Positions 13,702-21,128 of a DNA stretch of 64,000 bases are shown piece after piece. Where the stretch lies: NCBI GenBank assembly GCA_016286995.1, contig JAEEVA010000013.1, positions 1-64,000 on the forward strand, in the 5' to 3' direction. The notes beneath the pieces are model-generated. The model had not been told where the DNA came from and did not search any database. It was given only the letters and a program-made list of their open reading frames with translations. The DNA is from Prevotella sp. (GTDB lineage: Bacteria; Bacteroidota; Bacteroidia; Bacteroidales; Bacteroidaceae). The first letter of the stretch is position 1. Each line of letters opens with the position of its first letter. Made by a program: the position numbers and the translations under genes.

Positions 13702-15444
13702 CTACTTTGCCTTTCCCTGTACTTGGCGCATGACACGCAGGAAGTTGCCACCCCAGATCTTCTGAATGTCGGCTTCACTATACTTGCGAGTCAATAGCTG
13801 TCGGGTGAAGTTGATCATGTCTGACGAGCTGGCCATACCACGTATGCCGCCATCACCATCGAAATCGGTACCAATGCCCACATGGTCGATACCCATGACA
13901 TCAATGGCATGTTCGAGATGACGCATGGCGTCCTCGATGGTGGCCTCACCATCCTTCACCAGGAAGCCGTTATACATGGTCACCTGCATGACGCCACCCT
14001 TGGCCGCCAATGCCCGCATCTGGTCATCCGTCAGATTGCGTGGATGGTCACACAAGGCCCTGCAACTGCTATGGCTGCACACGATGGGCAGCTCTGAGAG
14101 GTCGAGGGCGTCGTAGAAGCTGCTTTCCGCAGCATGGCTGAGGTCAACCATGATGCCCAGGCGGTTCATTTCCTTGATAACCTGTCGTCCGAAGGCACTC
14201 ACGCCATGATGTGTGCTACTGCCACGAGCCGAGTCGCAGATGTCGTTGTCGCCATTATGGCAAAGCGTCATATAGACGATGCCACGCTGGGCAAAATGCT
14301 GCAGGTTCTCCAGTTTCCCGTCCAGTGCGATGCCGTTCTCAATGCCGAGCATGATGCTCTTCAGTCCCCGATGCTTGTTCATCCAAAGGTCATCGGGGGT
14401 ACGGGCAATAGCCATATACGCTTTGTTCTGTTCGACAATTTCCTCGATTTTATCGAAAATATTGTCTGCAAAGACCGTAGGATTCTCCGTGGGCTGTGGC
14501 AGATAAGCCACCATAATGGTTGCGTCCTGATGACCTTCCGACATCTTATGGAGGTCGACAAGGATTTTCGGGTCACGATGGTCGAAGTGGATGCCCTGAG
14601 GGAAGAACATCGGCGTATCGCAATGGGTATCGAGGGTCAGCACACGTCTGTGGAGATGGCAGGCGTCGCGATATTGTGTAGCCTGACGAACCAGCCATTG
14701 GAACAAGGGCATGCCCTCGTTGTCGCCAAGACATTCCGGATGCCACTGAACACCAAGGATGCTCTTGAACTCAGTGCTTTCTATCGCCTCGATGACGCCA
14801 TCTGCAGCACGGGCTGTCACACGGAAACGCGCTCCCGGGTCACTCACAGCCTGATGATGGAACGAATTGACAAATATTCTTTCACTATAAATAGTATATA
14901 AGGTGGAATCCGGTTCGACGACCACAGAGTGTGTCGGTTCTGAACGGTCAGCATCCTGCGAGTGCTTCACAAGTCCCGCTGCGCTCTTCACGCTGAACCC
15001 TTCACTTGCAATATCCTGTGCCACCTTGCCTCCCAATGCCATGGCCAGAGTCTGGATACCCCGACAGATTCCCAATATCGGCATCTGTCGGTTATACGCC
15101 AGCTGGGTGATGAGCAGTTCGGGCATGTCACGCTCGGCATTGATACCCTTCAGGCCAGGCAGAGGTTCTTCACCGGCATGAAGCGGGTTATAGTCGGCGC
15201 CACCACTGAGCAACAGTCCGTCAATATGTTCCAGCGTATTGATAATGGCGTCTGTATCAGTCAATGGCGGTATGATGACTGGCACGCCCCCAGCCTGCCA
15301 TACCGACTTGTAATAGCCTTCAGCCAGTTTACAAGTCTGTTCATCATAGTTGCCCGTAATACCTATCACGGGTCGGTGTTCTGCTTCCGGAAAAGCAGTA
15401 TATGCTTTGTCGAGCAGTACCTGCCTGTCGAAACGGTTTGCCAT
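13702..15444 (-). CDS. Fusion of C26-type glutamine amidotransferase and M19 membrane dipeptidase
   Basis: 580 residues from the ATG at 15444, 4 nt after the Lrp stop. Residues about 25-255 form a class I amidotransferase/peptidase C26 domain: nucleophile Cys127 in GICRGIQ, and His235 and Glu237 in GVQWHPE, like PuuD gamma-glutamyl hydrolases. Residues about 265-575 are peptidase M19 (membrane/renal dipeptidase), with DTHCDTPMF, LCHNGDNDICDSARG, MVDLSHA, CSHSSC and HVGIGTDFDGDGG supplying zinc ligands. There is no signal peptide, so it is probably cytoplasmic. One chain could cleave a gamma-glutamyl bond and then the resulting dipeptide. Control by the adjacent Lrp-type regulator is likely. 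Confidence 0.88.
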   Translation of the reverse strand: MANRFDRQVLLDKAYTAFPEAEHRPVIGITGNYDEQTCKLAEGYYKSVWQAGGVPVIIPPLTDTDAIINTLEHIDGLLLSGGADYNPLHAGEEPLPGLKGINAERDMPELLITQLAYNRQMPILGICRGIQTLAMALGGKVAQDIASEGFSVKSAAGLVKHSQDADRSEPTHSVVVEPDSTLYTIYSERIFVNSFHHQAVSDPGARFRVTARAADGVIEAIESTEFKSILGVQWHPECLGDNEGMPLFQWLVRQATQYRDACHLHRRVLTLDTHCDTPMFFPQGIHFDHRDPKILVDLHKMSEGHQDATIMVAYLPQPTENPTVFADNIFDKIEEIVEQNKAYMAIARTPDDLWMNKHRGLKSIMLGIENGIALDGKLENLQHFAQRGIVYMTLCHNGDNDICDSARGSSTHHGVSAFGRQVIKEMNRLGIMVDLSHAAESSFYDALDLSELPIVCSHSSCRALCDHPRNLTDDQMRALAAKGGVMQVTMYNGFLVKDGEATIEDAMRHLEHAIDVMGIDHVGIGTDFDGDGGIRGMASSSDMINFTRQLLTRKYSEADIQKIWGGNFLRVMRQVQGKAK

Positions 15445-15448
15445 TTGC

Positions 15449-15913
15449 CTAATCCTCAAAACTTACAGGAATCTCACGTTTGATGCTTTGCTCCAGGGAT
15501 ATCAGCGTTTCCGTAGCCACCACACCAGGAATGCTCTGCAGACAGCCATTCAACAGGTGCATGAGTTGTTCGTTGTCCCTGGCATAGAGCTTCACCAACA
15601 TGGTATACGGACCCGTGGTAAAGTGGCACTCCACCACTTCAGGAATCAGGGTCAGGCGTTCTACGACATCCTTGTACATGGAGCCGCGCTCCAGGTTGAT
15701 GCCGACATAGGTACAGGTAGAATAGCCCAGGCTTTTCGGATTCACGTCAAAGCCGCTGCCCATAATCACATCACCCTCTATCAGATGCTGTACACGCTGA
15801 TGAATGGCAGCTCGCGACACGTTACATTCTGCTGCCACGTCCTTAAAGGCAATACGAGCATTCTTCGACAGGATGCTCAGGATCTTTTTGTCAAGATTGT
15901 CAATTTTTTCCAT
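15449..15913 (-). CDS. Lrp/AsnC family transcriptional regulator
   Basis: 154 residues. An N-terminal helix-turn-helix (about 5-60, LDKKILSILSKNARIAFKDV, then SRAAIHQRVQHL) is followed by the RAM ligand-binding domain (about 70-150, YVGINLERGSMYKDVVERLT). It heads an operon with the amidotransferase-dipeptidase fusion and the glutaminyl cyclase. The promoter region carries an 18-bp inverted repeat overlapping the -33 element, consistent with autorepression. The effector is probably an amino acid, and peptide-derived amino acids would suit the downstream peptidases. That last point is inference. Confidence 0.92.
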   Translation of the reverse strand: MEKIDNLDKKILSILSKNARIAFKDVAAECNVSRAAIHQRVQHLIEGDVIMGSGFDVNPKSLGYSTCTYVGINLERGSMYKDVVERLTLIPEVVECHFTTGPYTMLVKLYARDNEQLMHLLNGCLQSIPGVVATETLISLEQSIKREIPVSFED

Positions 15914-15945
15914 TTACTCTTTGCTTATTGTTTATATTTTGTAAG

Positions 15946-15977
15946 CAAAAGTATATAAAATATTTGAAACTTGCAAC
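15946..15977 (-). promoter_or_regulatory. Promoter of the lrp operon
   Basis: On the minus strand TACTTTTG (15946-15953) is a TAnnTTTG -7 box, with GTTG (15974-15977) 20 bases upstream as the -33 element. The predicted start is near 15942, about 29 nt before the Lrp ATG. Confidence 0.7.
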
Positions 15978-15987
15978 ATTTTGCAAG
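15970..15987. promoter_or_regulatory. Inverted repeat, likely Lrp operator
   Basis: CTTGCAA-CATT-TTGCAAG is a perfect 7-bp inverted repeat with a 4-bp spacer. It overlaps the -33 element of the lrp promoter. Lrp/AsnC proteins bind such dyads as dimers, so autoregulation is the simplest reading. Confidence 0.6.
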
Positions 15988-15997
15988 AAAAAAGTGC

Positions 15998-16027
15998 AAA
16001 AAAGACGCAAAATGACGTTTTCGCGTC
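15998..16027 (-). terminator. Intrinsic terminator of the O-methyltransferase gene
   Basis: Read on the minus strand, GACGC and GCGTC arms, extended by AAAA/TTTT pairing with one bulged base, enclose CGTCA and are followed by TTTTTT. It begins 11 bp after the O-methyltransferase stop codon. Confidence 0.75.
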
Positions 16028-16037
16028 CTCAAAAGGG

Positions 16038-16673
16038 TTATTTTTTGCGAATTAACGTCAATCCGTCACGTATTGGCAGGATGACGCGCTCCACACGTTC
16101 GTCGTGAAGGATGTAGTCGTTGAACAGCTCTATACCACGTGTCTGAGGATCCCTGTCGTAGGCCTTGTCGACGACATGTCCGTCCCACAGCGTATTGTCT
16201 GCCAAGATGAATCCTCCCGGGCGCAATAGTGACAGCGCCATCTCGTAAGTCTCACGGTAGGTCCGTTTGTCCCCGTCCATAAAAACCATATCGAAGGTCT
16301 CACCCAGTTTTGGTGCCTCAGTGACAGCATCGCCGATGATGAAGCGTATCTTGTCCTTCACTGGCGACTGTTCTATCCAGGGACGGGTGAATTCCTCCTG
16401 TTCATCATTGATTTCGAAGGTATACAACAGTCCGTCCTCCTCCAGACCTTCCGCCATACAGATGGCCGAATAGCCACTGAACGTCCCCACTTCCAGGATG
16501 CGCCGCGGACGTATCATCGTCACCAGCATCTTCAGGAGCCTGCCCTGTAAGTGGCCAGACGCCATGCGTCCGTGAAGCATGTGGATATTGGTAGCCCGCC
16601 AAAGCCGGTAGAGATAGTCTGGCTCTGGGTCAATATGGGACAAAATATACTGCTCTAAAGAATCATTCTTCAC
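16038..16673 (-). CDS. Class I SAM-dependent O-methyltransferase
   Basis: 211 residues of the Methyltransf_3 (catechol O-methyltransferase-like) family. It has SAM-binding ILEVGTFSGYSAICMAEGL (about 59-77), the metal-binding aspartate in VFMDGDKRTY, and FILADNTLWDG. The start is a GTG (GTGAAGAATGATTCT), the last GTG of a heptad array. No ATG gives the conserved N-terminus (LEQYILSHIDPEPDYL). Family members methylate small catechol-like or other hydroxylated compounds in the cytoplasm, and the substrate here is unknown. It follows aroQ, 45 bp downstream on the same strand across the repeat array, and ends at a good intrinsic terminator. Confidence 0.85.
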   Translation of the reverse strand: MKNDSLEQYILSHIDPEPDYLYRLWRATNIHMLHGRMASGHLQGRLLKMLVTMIRPRRILEVGTFSGYSAICMAEGLEEDGLLYTFEINDEQEEFTRPWIEQSPVKDKIRFIIGDAVTEAPKLGETFDMVFMDGDKRTYRETYEMALSLLRPGGFILADNTLWDGHVVDKAYDRDPQTRGIELFNDYILHDERVERVILPIRDGLTLIRKK

Positions 16674-16733
16674 TCTTCACTTTTCACTCTTCACTCTTCA
16701 CTCTTCACTCTTCACTCTTCACTCTTCACTCTT
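16669..16733 (-). repeat. Period-7 array (GAAGAGT) joining aroQ and the O-methyltransferase gene
   Basis: About nine copies of a 7-base unit (plus-strand TTCACTC). The array encodes the last residues (SEE) and the TGA stop of AroQ at one end and supplies the GTG start of the methyltransferase at the other. One unit is variant (CACTTTT). A change of copy number would alter the spacer by 7 bp. Confidence 0.85.
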
Positions 16734-17141
16734 TAGTGCTTCAATGGCCAGACGGTAGGAATCCAGTCCGAAGCCACAGATAACACCCTTGCAGGCCGCA
16801 GAAATAAAGGAATGGTGACGGAACTCCTCGCGCTGGTGTACATTAGAGATATGTACCTCAACGACAGGGGTCTTCAACGAGCGGATGCAGTCGTGCAGGG
16901 CCACTGAGGTATGGGTATAGGCACCGGCATTCAGCACAATGCCATCATAGCTGAAGCCCACTTCCTGCATCTTGTTGATGAGTTCTCCCTCGACATTGCT
17001 CTGATAGTAGTCAAGTTCTACATCGGCATAACGCTCACGCAGCTGCGACAGATACTGGTCGAACGACTGTGAGCCATAGATACCTGGTTCACGGGTACCC
17101 AGCAGGTTCAGATTAGGACCGTTGATAATGATAATTTTCAT
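16719..17141 (-). CDS. aroQ: 3-dehydroquinate dehydratase, type II
   Basis: 140 residues starting MKIIIINGPNLNLLGTREPG, the type II dehydroquinase N-terminus with its catalytic loop Arg and Tyr (TREPGIYG). YQSNVEGELINKMQE and the catalytic His region VEVHISNVHQREEFRHHS follow. It catalyses the third step of the shikimate pathway in the cytoplasm. A longer frame upstream is open but crosses the promoter, and ATG 17141 gives the standard protein. The last codons and stop are encoded by the heptad array. The gene is divergent from xerD with facing -7 boxes. Confidence 0.95.
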   Translation of the reverse strand: MKIIIINGPNLNLLGTREPGIYGSQSFDQYLSQLRERYADVELDYYQSNVEGELINKMQEVGFSYDGIVLNAGAYTHTSVALHDCIRSLKTPVVEVHISNVHQREEFRHHSFISAACKGVICGFGLDSYRLAIEALKSEE

Positions 17142-17146
17142 ATAAA

Positions 17147-17178
17147 TTTGTCTTTTTACGCGCTTTTTCGTAACTTTG
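17147..17178 (+). promoter_or_regulatory. Promoter of xerD
   Basis: TTTG (17147-17150), exactly 20 bases, then TAACTTTG (17171-17178) preceded by TTCG. This is a textbook Bacteroidetes promoter. The predicted start is near 17182, about 20 nt before the xerD ATG. Confidence 0.85.
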
Positions 17179-17185
17179 CACCCGA

Positions 17186-17193
17186 CAAAGGTA
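17186..17193 (-). promoter_or_regulatory. -7 box of aroQ
   Basis: On the minus strand TACCTTTG is a TAnnTTTG box. A CTTG about 20 bases upstream could be a weak -33. It lies only 7 bp from the oppositely oriented xerD -7 box, so the two promoters probably compete. Confidence 0.65.
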
Positions 17194-17202
17194 TGAAAAA
17201 AA

Positions 17203-18147
17203 ATGGAAACGGGCAAGGATTTACAGAAAAAAGTGGTTCGTGATTACCAAAGATACCTGAAATTGCAGCGGGGATATTCATCGAATACGCTCGATGCCTA
17301 CCTTCGCGATCTGGAAAAACTGCTCCTGTTCCTGAAAGACGAGGACATCCACGTCCTTGACGTACAGTTGTCTGACCTACAGCATTTTGCCGCCGGTCTG
17401 CACGATATCGGCATCCATCCGCGCTCGCAATGCCGCATCTTGAGTGGCATTCGGTCGTTTTACCGTTTTCTACTCCTTGACGGCTATCGTGACGACGACC
17501 CCACAGAGCTGTTGGAATCGCCTGTTTTGGGCGAACACCTGCCTGAAGTGCTGACAGCCGATGAAGTCGACAGGCTGGAGGATTCCATCGACCTGTCGAA
17601 ATGGGAAGGTCAGCGCAACCGCGCCATCATCGAGGTGCTGTTTTCCTGTGGCCTGCGTGTCAGCGAACTTGTCAACCTGCAGCTCAGCAACCTGTATCTC
17701 AATGAAAAGTACGTCCGCATACTCGGCAAGGGTTCTAAAGAACGGCTGGTACCTATTTCCGGCAAGGCCATCCATGAGTTGCAGAAGTGGTTCTACGACC
17801 GTAACCTCATGACCATCAAGGCCGGTGAGGATGACTATGTCTTCCTGAACCGTCGTGGCGGTCATCTGACACGTACCATGATCCTCATCATGATCAAGCA
17901 GCAGGCCGTCTTGGCAGGCATCCAGAAGACCATCTCCCCACACACCCTGCGCCACTCCTTCGCCACGTCGCTGTTGGAGGGTGGTGCCGACCTTCGTGCC
18001 ATCCAGGCTATGCTGGGACATGAGTCGATAGGTACGACGGAAATCTACACGCACATCGATGTCTCCACGTTGCGACAGCAGATACTGGAGCATCACCCGC
18101 GCAACATGAAAAACAGGACTTCAGCAGAGAGTTCGTCAACGGAATAG
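17203..18147 (+). CDS. xerD: Tyrosine recombinase XerD
   Basis: 314 residues. An N-terminal SAM-like core-binding domain (about 8-100, YQRYLKLQRGYSSNTLDAYL) precedes the catalytic domain. Arg is in FSCGLRVSELVNL, Lys is in KGSKERLVPI, HxxR is in SPHTLRHSFATSLLEGG, His is in LGHESI and the Tyr nucleophile is in EIYTHI. The size and absence of element-like neighbours fit a chromosomal XerD that resolves dimers at dif with XerC and FtsK. A few extra residues follow the usual C-terminus (RNMKNRTSAESSSTE). The 3' end overlaps the convergent M20 gene by 12 bp. Confidence 0.93.
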   Translation: METGKDLQKKVVRDYQRYLKLQRGYSSNTLDAYLRDLEKLLLFLKDEDIHVLDVQLSDLQHFAAGLHDIGIHPRSQCRILSGIRSFYRFLLLDGYRDDDPTELLESPVLGEHLPEVLTADEVDRLEDSIDLSKWEGQRNRAIIEVLFSCGLRVSELVNLQLSNLYLNEKYVRILGKGSKERLVPISGKAIHELQKWFYDRNLMTIKAGEDDYVFLNRRGGHLTRTMILIMIKQQAVLAGIQKTISPHTLRHSFATSLLEGGADLRAIQAMLGHESIGTTEIYTHIDVSTLRQQILEHHPRNMKNRTSAESSSTE

Positions 18148-19224
18148 TTCGAGGTAAGTCTCGATGGAATGGGTTATTTCGCTCACACAGATATATTCGT
18201 CAGCACTATGACTGCGGGCACTGTCGCCAGGTCCAAGCTTCAACGACGGGAAAGGCATCAGGGCCTGGTCGCTGAGCGTCGGTGAGCCGAAAGGCACCAT
18301 ACCCATCTTGATGCAGCGCTGCACCAGCGGATGACCTACGGGGATATGTGATGACGACAAACGGAACGAGCGAGCGGTAAGTTCACACTTCTTCATGTGT
18401 TTCTGCAAGAAGCTGAACAGATATTCATTCTGGTAGTATTCGTTGGTGCGTACGTCAATGACGAAACGGCATTCGTCGGGGATGACATTATGCTGCGTAC
18501 CACTGTTCAGCACAGTAACCGTCATCTTTGTCGGTCCAAGGAGTGGGCTGCTCTTTTTGAAACGATAGTCACGCAGCCAAACCAAATCGTCCAAGGCCTC
18601 GTAGATGGCATTGACACCCTCATTGCGGGCAGCATGGCCACTCTTGCCATGGGCAACGCCATCGATGACCATCAGTCCTTTCTCAGCAATAGCCGGTTGC
18701 ATGCCTGTCGGTTCTCCCACCACTGCTACGTCAATCTTCGGCAGCTGCGGTAGAGCCAGGCTAAAGCCGTTGGCACCACTCACCTCCTCTTCGCAAGAGG
18801 CGAGAAAGACCAGATTATAAGCGCTGCGTTGCGGGAGGGGGGCAGACTGGCCGCTATGCTGCGAGGGGAAACCTCGAAGCACCCGGTAGACCTGCAGGAG
18901 GCTCACAAGGCCGCCACCACAGTCGTTACTGCCGAGACCATAGAGACGATCACCCTCAATGGTAGGCGTAAAGGGGTCACGCGTCCAGGTGCTGACAGGT
19001 TTCACGGTGTCGATGTGTGCATTGAGCAACAACGTAGGTTTGCTGTCGTCCATGTCTTCCTGGATGAGGATGTTGTTGCCGATGCGCTGATAGGGCATGC
19101 CGCATTCTTCGATGAAATCGGCTAAAACTGATGCTGCTGCCGTCTCATCACGACTGACAGAAGGGGTGCTGATGAGCTTTTTCAACAGCTCAACGGCATC
19201 GTTGGTGTATTGACTAATATCCAT
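18136..19224 (-). CDS. M20 family deacylase (ArgE/DapE-like)
   Basis: 362 residues. Metal ligands are recognisable in LLNAHIDTVKP (His, Asp), YGLGSNDCGGG (Asp), FLASCEEEVSGANG (Glu pair) and AVVGEPTG, with a dimerisation domain in the middle (GVAHGKSGHAARNEG). In Bacteroidetes, proteins of this size and motif set usually act as N-acyl (acetyl or succinyl) ornithine deacylases in arginine synthesis. Succinyl-diaminopimelate desuccinylase is the main alternative. A stretch near residue 110-125 (FPSQHSGQSAPLPQRS) looks like an insertion relative to the family. The -7 box TATATTTG ends 8 nt before the ATG, so the message is close to leaderless. Confidence 0.85.
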   Translation of the reverse strand: MDISQYTNDAVELLKKLISTPSVSRDETAAASVLADFIEECGMPYQRIGNNILIQEDMDDSKPTLLLNAHIDTVKPVSTWTRDPFTPTIEGDRLYGLGSNDCGGGLVSLLQVYRVLRGFPSQHSGQSAPLPQRSAYNLVFLASCEEEVSGANGFSLALPQLPKIDVAVVGEPTGMQPAIAEKGLMVIDGVAHGKSGHAARNEGVNAIYEALDDLVWLRDYRFKKSSPLLGPTKMTVTVLNSGTQHNVIPDECRFVIDVRTNEYYQNEYLFSFLQKHMKKCELTARSFRLSSSHIPVGHPLVQRCIKMGMVPFGSPTLSDQALMPFPSLKLGPGDSARSHSADEYICVSEITHSIETYLELFR

Positions 19225-19232
19225 AATTGGTG

Positions 19233-19240
19233 CAAATATA
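19233..19240 (-). promoter_or_regulatory. -7 box of the M20 deacylase gene
   Basis: On the minus strand TTTCGTATATTTG, then CACCAATT, then ATG. The TAnnTTTG box ends 8 nt before the start codon. Confidence 0.7.
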
Positions 19241-19284
19241 CGAAATAATTCATGATTTATCTTTCGTTTTTCATAAATTATTTG

Positions 19285-19292
19285 TAATTTTG
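19285..19292 (+). promoter_or_regulatory. -7 box of the acyl-CoA ligase gene
   Basis: TAATTTTG followed by CACC matches TAnnTTTG. The expected start near 19296 gives a 24-nt leader to the ATG at 19320. The -33 is weak. Confidence 0.65.
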
Positions 19293-19319
19293 CACCTAAT
19301 TTATATAGAAAGCGATTTT

Positions 19320-21128
19320 ATGCAGACAAATTATCACATGTCGGTCATGGTGCACGAGCAGGCCAAGAAGTATGGCAATCGTGACATGCTTGTCTATCAG
19401 GACTTCGGCGGCAAGGAGTGGAAGTCGTTGTCGTGGAACCAAGTATCACAATCCGTCAAACAGGTGTCCAACGCACTGTTGAACCTCGGCGTGAAGGTGC
19501 AGGAGAACATCGGTATCTTCTCGCAGAACTCCGTACAGTACATTGTGTGTGACTTCGGCGCCTGGGGCATTCGTGCCGTCACCATTCCCTTCTATGCTAC
19601 CAGTTCCGAGCAGCAGATTCAGTTTATGGTGAACGACGCCAAGATCCGCTTCCTGTTCGTGGGTGAGCAGGAGCAGTACGACAAGGCTCGTCGCATCGTC
19701 TCACTGTGTCCCACACTGGAACGCATCATCGTGTTCGACTCGACGGTCCACATCTCCAGCCACGATCCTAACGCCATCTATTTCAGCGACTTCCTGAAGC
19801 TGGGTGAGAATCTGCCACGCCAGACGGAAATCGACAAGCTGCAAGAAGATGCCTCATTCGACGACATCGCCAACATCCTGTATACCAGTGGTACGACAGG
19901 CGACTCGAAGGGTGTCATCCTGACCCACGGTCAGTTCAATGCTGCCATGGTGGCTAACAGCAAGTGTGTGCCTGTCAACGAGAACGACCGCATCATGAAT
20001 TTCCTGCCCTACACGCATATCTTCGAACGCGGCTGGGCTATTCTCTGCATGTATGCCGGTGCCACGATGATTGTCAACACCTATCCGCAGCAGGTCCAGC
20101 AGTCGATGCGTGAGACCCACCCCACCTGTATGTCAGCCGTTCCACGTTTCTGGGAGAAGGTCTATATGGGTGTGATGGACAAGATAGAACATTCCGGCGC
20201 CATGCAGCGCAAGCTCTTCAATCACGCGCTGGCCGTAGGTCGTCGCCACAACATCGAATACCTCAGTCGGGGTAAGAAGCCCCCGGTGGCCCTGCATCTG
20301 GAATACGAGATGCTGAACCGTACCGTCTTCTCGCTGGTACGCAAGGAGCTGGGTCTTGAAAACGCCCATTTCTTCCCCACGGCAGGTGCTGCAGTCTCGG
20401 CTTATGTGGAAGAATTCGTCCATTCCATCGGCATCAATATGATTGTCGGCTACGGCTTGACCGAATCGTTGGCCACTGTGTCGTGCAACCATTTAGGCAA
20501 GCCCTGGACAGTAGGTAGCGTAGGTATTCCCATCGAAGGCATCGACATCAAGATCGGCGAGAACGACGAGGTGCTGCTGAAGGGTCCGACGATTACCATT
20601 GGCTACTACCAGCGCGAGGACCTGACGAAGGCCGCCTTCACTGCCGACGGCTACTTCCGTACAGGTGATGCCGGCTATCTGAAGGATGGCGAGCTGTTCC
20701 TGAAGGAGCGCATCAAGGACCTTTTCAAGACCTCGAACGGCAAGTATATCGCACCGCAGATGATTGAGTCGAAGCTGTTGGTCGACAAGTTCATCGACCA
20801 GATTGCCGTCATTGCCGACGAGCGCAAGTTCGTCTCGGCACTCATCGTACCCGTCTACTCCTTGCTTGAGGAATACGCCCGCGACCACGACATCGCCTTT
20901 GATAGCCGTGAGCAGCTCTGTGCCGACCCACGCATCATCGACATGATGAAGGAGCGCATCGACACCCTGCAGCAGCAGCTGGCACACTACGAACAAGTCA
21001 AGCGCTTCACGCTACTGCCACACCACCTCAGCATGGAAAAGGGAGAACTGACAAACACGCTCAAGATCCGTCGCCGCGTATTGAATGAGAATTATCGCGA
21101 CGCGATAGAAGCAATGTATACGGAATAA
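19320..21128 (+). CDS. Long-chain acyl-CoA ligase (AMP-forming)
   Basis: 602 residues from the ATG at 19320. The open frame extends 31 codons upstream but through the promoter. The adenylation motifs are ILYTSGTTGDSKGVILTH (about 180-197), VGYGLTES and YFRTGDAGYLKDGELFLKER, and the Lys-containing C-terminal motif is SNGKYIAPQMIE. The best match is the FadD/ACSL type, which activates long-chain fatty acids with ATP and CoA at the membrane. It is the only gene of its transcription unit before a repeat-bounded four-helix-bundle cassette, whose left repeat begins at the TAA stop. Confidence 0.92.
   Translation: MQTNYHMSVMVHEQAKKYGNRDMLVYQDFGGKEWKSLSWNQVSQSVKQVSNALLNLGVKVQENIGIFSQNSVQYIVCDFGAWGIRAVTIPFYATSSEQQIQFMVNDAKIRFLFVGEQEQYDKARRIVSLCPTLERIIVFDSTVHISSHDPNAIYFSDFLKLGENLPRQTEIDKLQEDASFDDIANILYTSGTTGDSKGVILTHGQFNAAMVANSKCVPVNENDRIMNFLPYTHIFERGWAILCMYAGATMIVNTYPQQVQQSMRETHPTCMSAVPRFWEKVYMGVMDKIEHSGAMQRKLFNHALAVGRRHNIEYLSRGKKPPVALHLEYEMLNRTVFSLVRKELGLENAHFFPTAGAAVSAYVEEFVHSIGINMIVGYGLTESLATVSCNHLGKPWTVGSVGIPIEGIDIKIGENDEVLLKGPTITIGYYQREDLTKAAFTADGYFRTGDAGYLKDGELFLKERIKDLFKTSNGKYIAPQMIESKLLVDKFIDQIAVIADERKFVSALIVPVYSLLEEYARDHDIAFDSREQLCADPRIIDMMKERIDTLQQQLAHYEQVKRFTLLPHHLSMEKGELTNTLKIRRRVLNENYRDAIEAMYTE

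Noticed and set aside
17203..18147. XerD as the integrase of a mobile element or phase-variable invertase
   Set aside because: Full-length XerD motifs, a housekeeping context and no invertible promoter or att-like repeat nearby.
18820..18900. Insertion in the M20 deacylase (FPSQHSGQSAPLPQRS) as another repeat element
   Set aside because: Only a 5-bp inverted repeat is visible and there is no 7- or 9-base period. Ordinary loop variation is enough.
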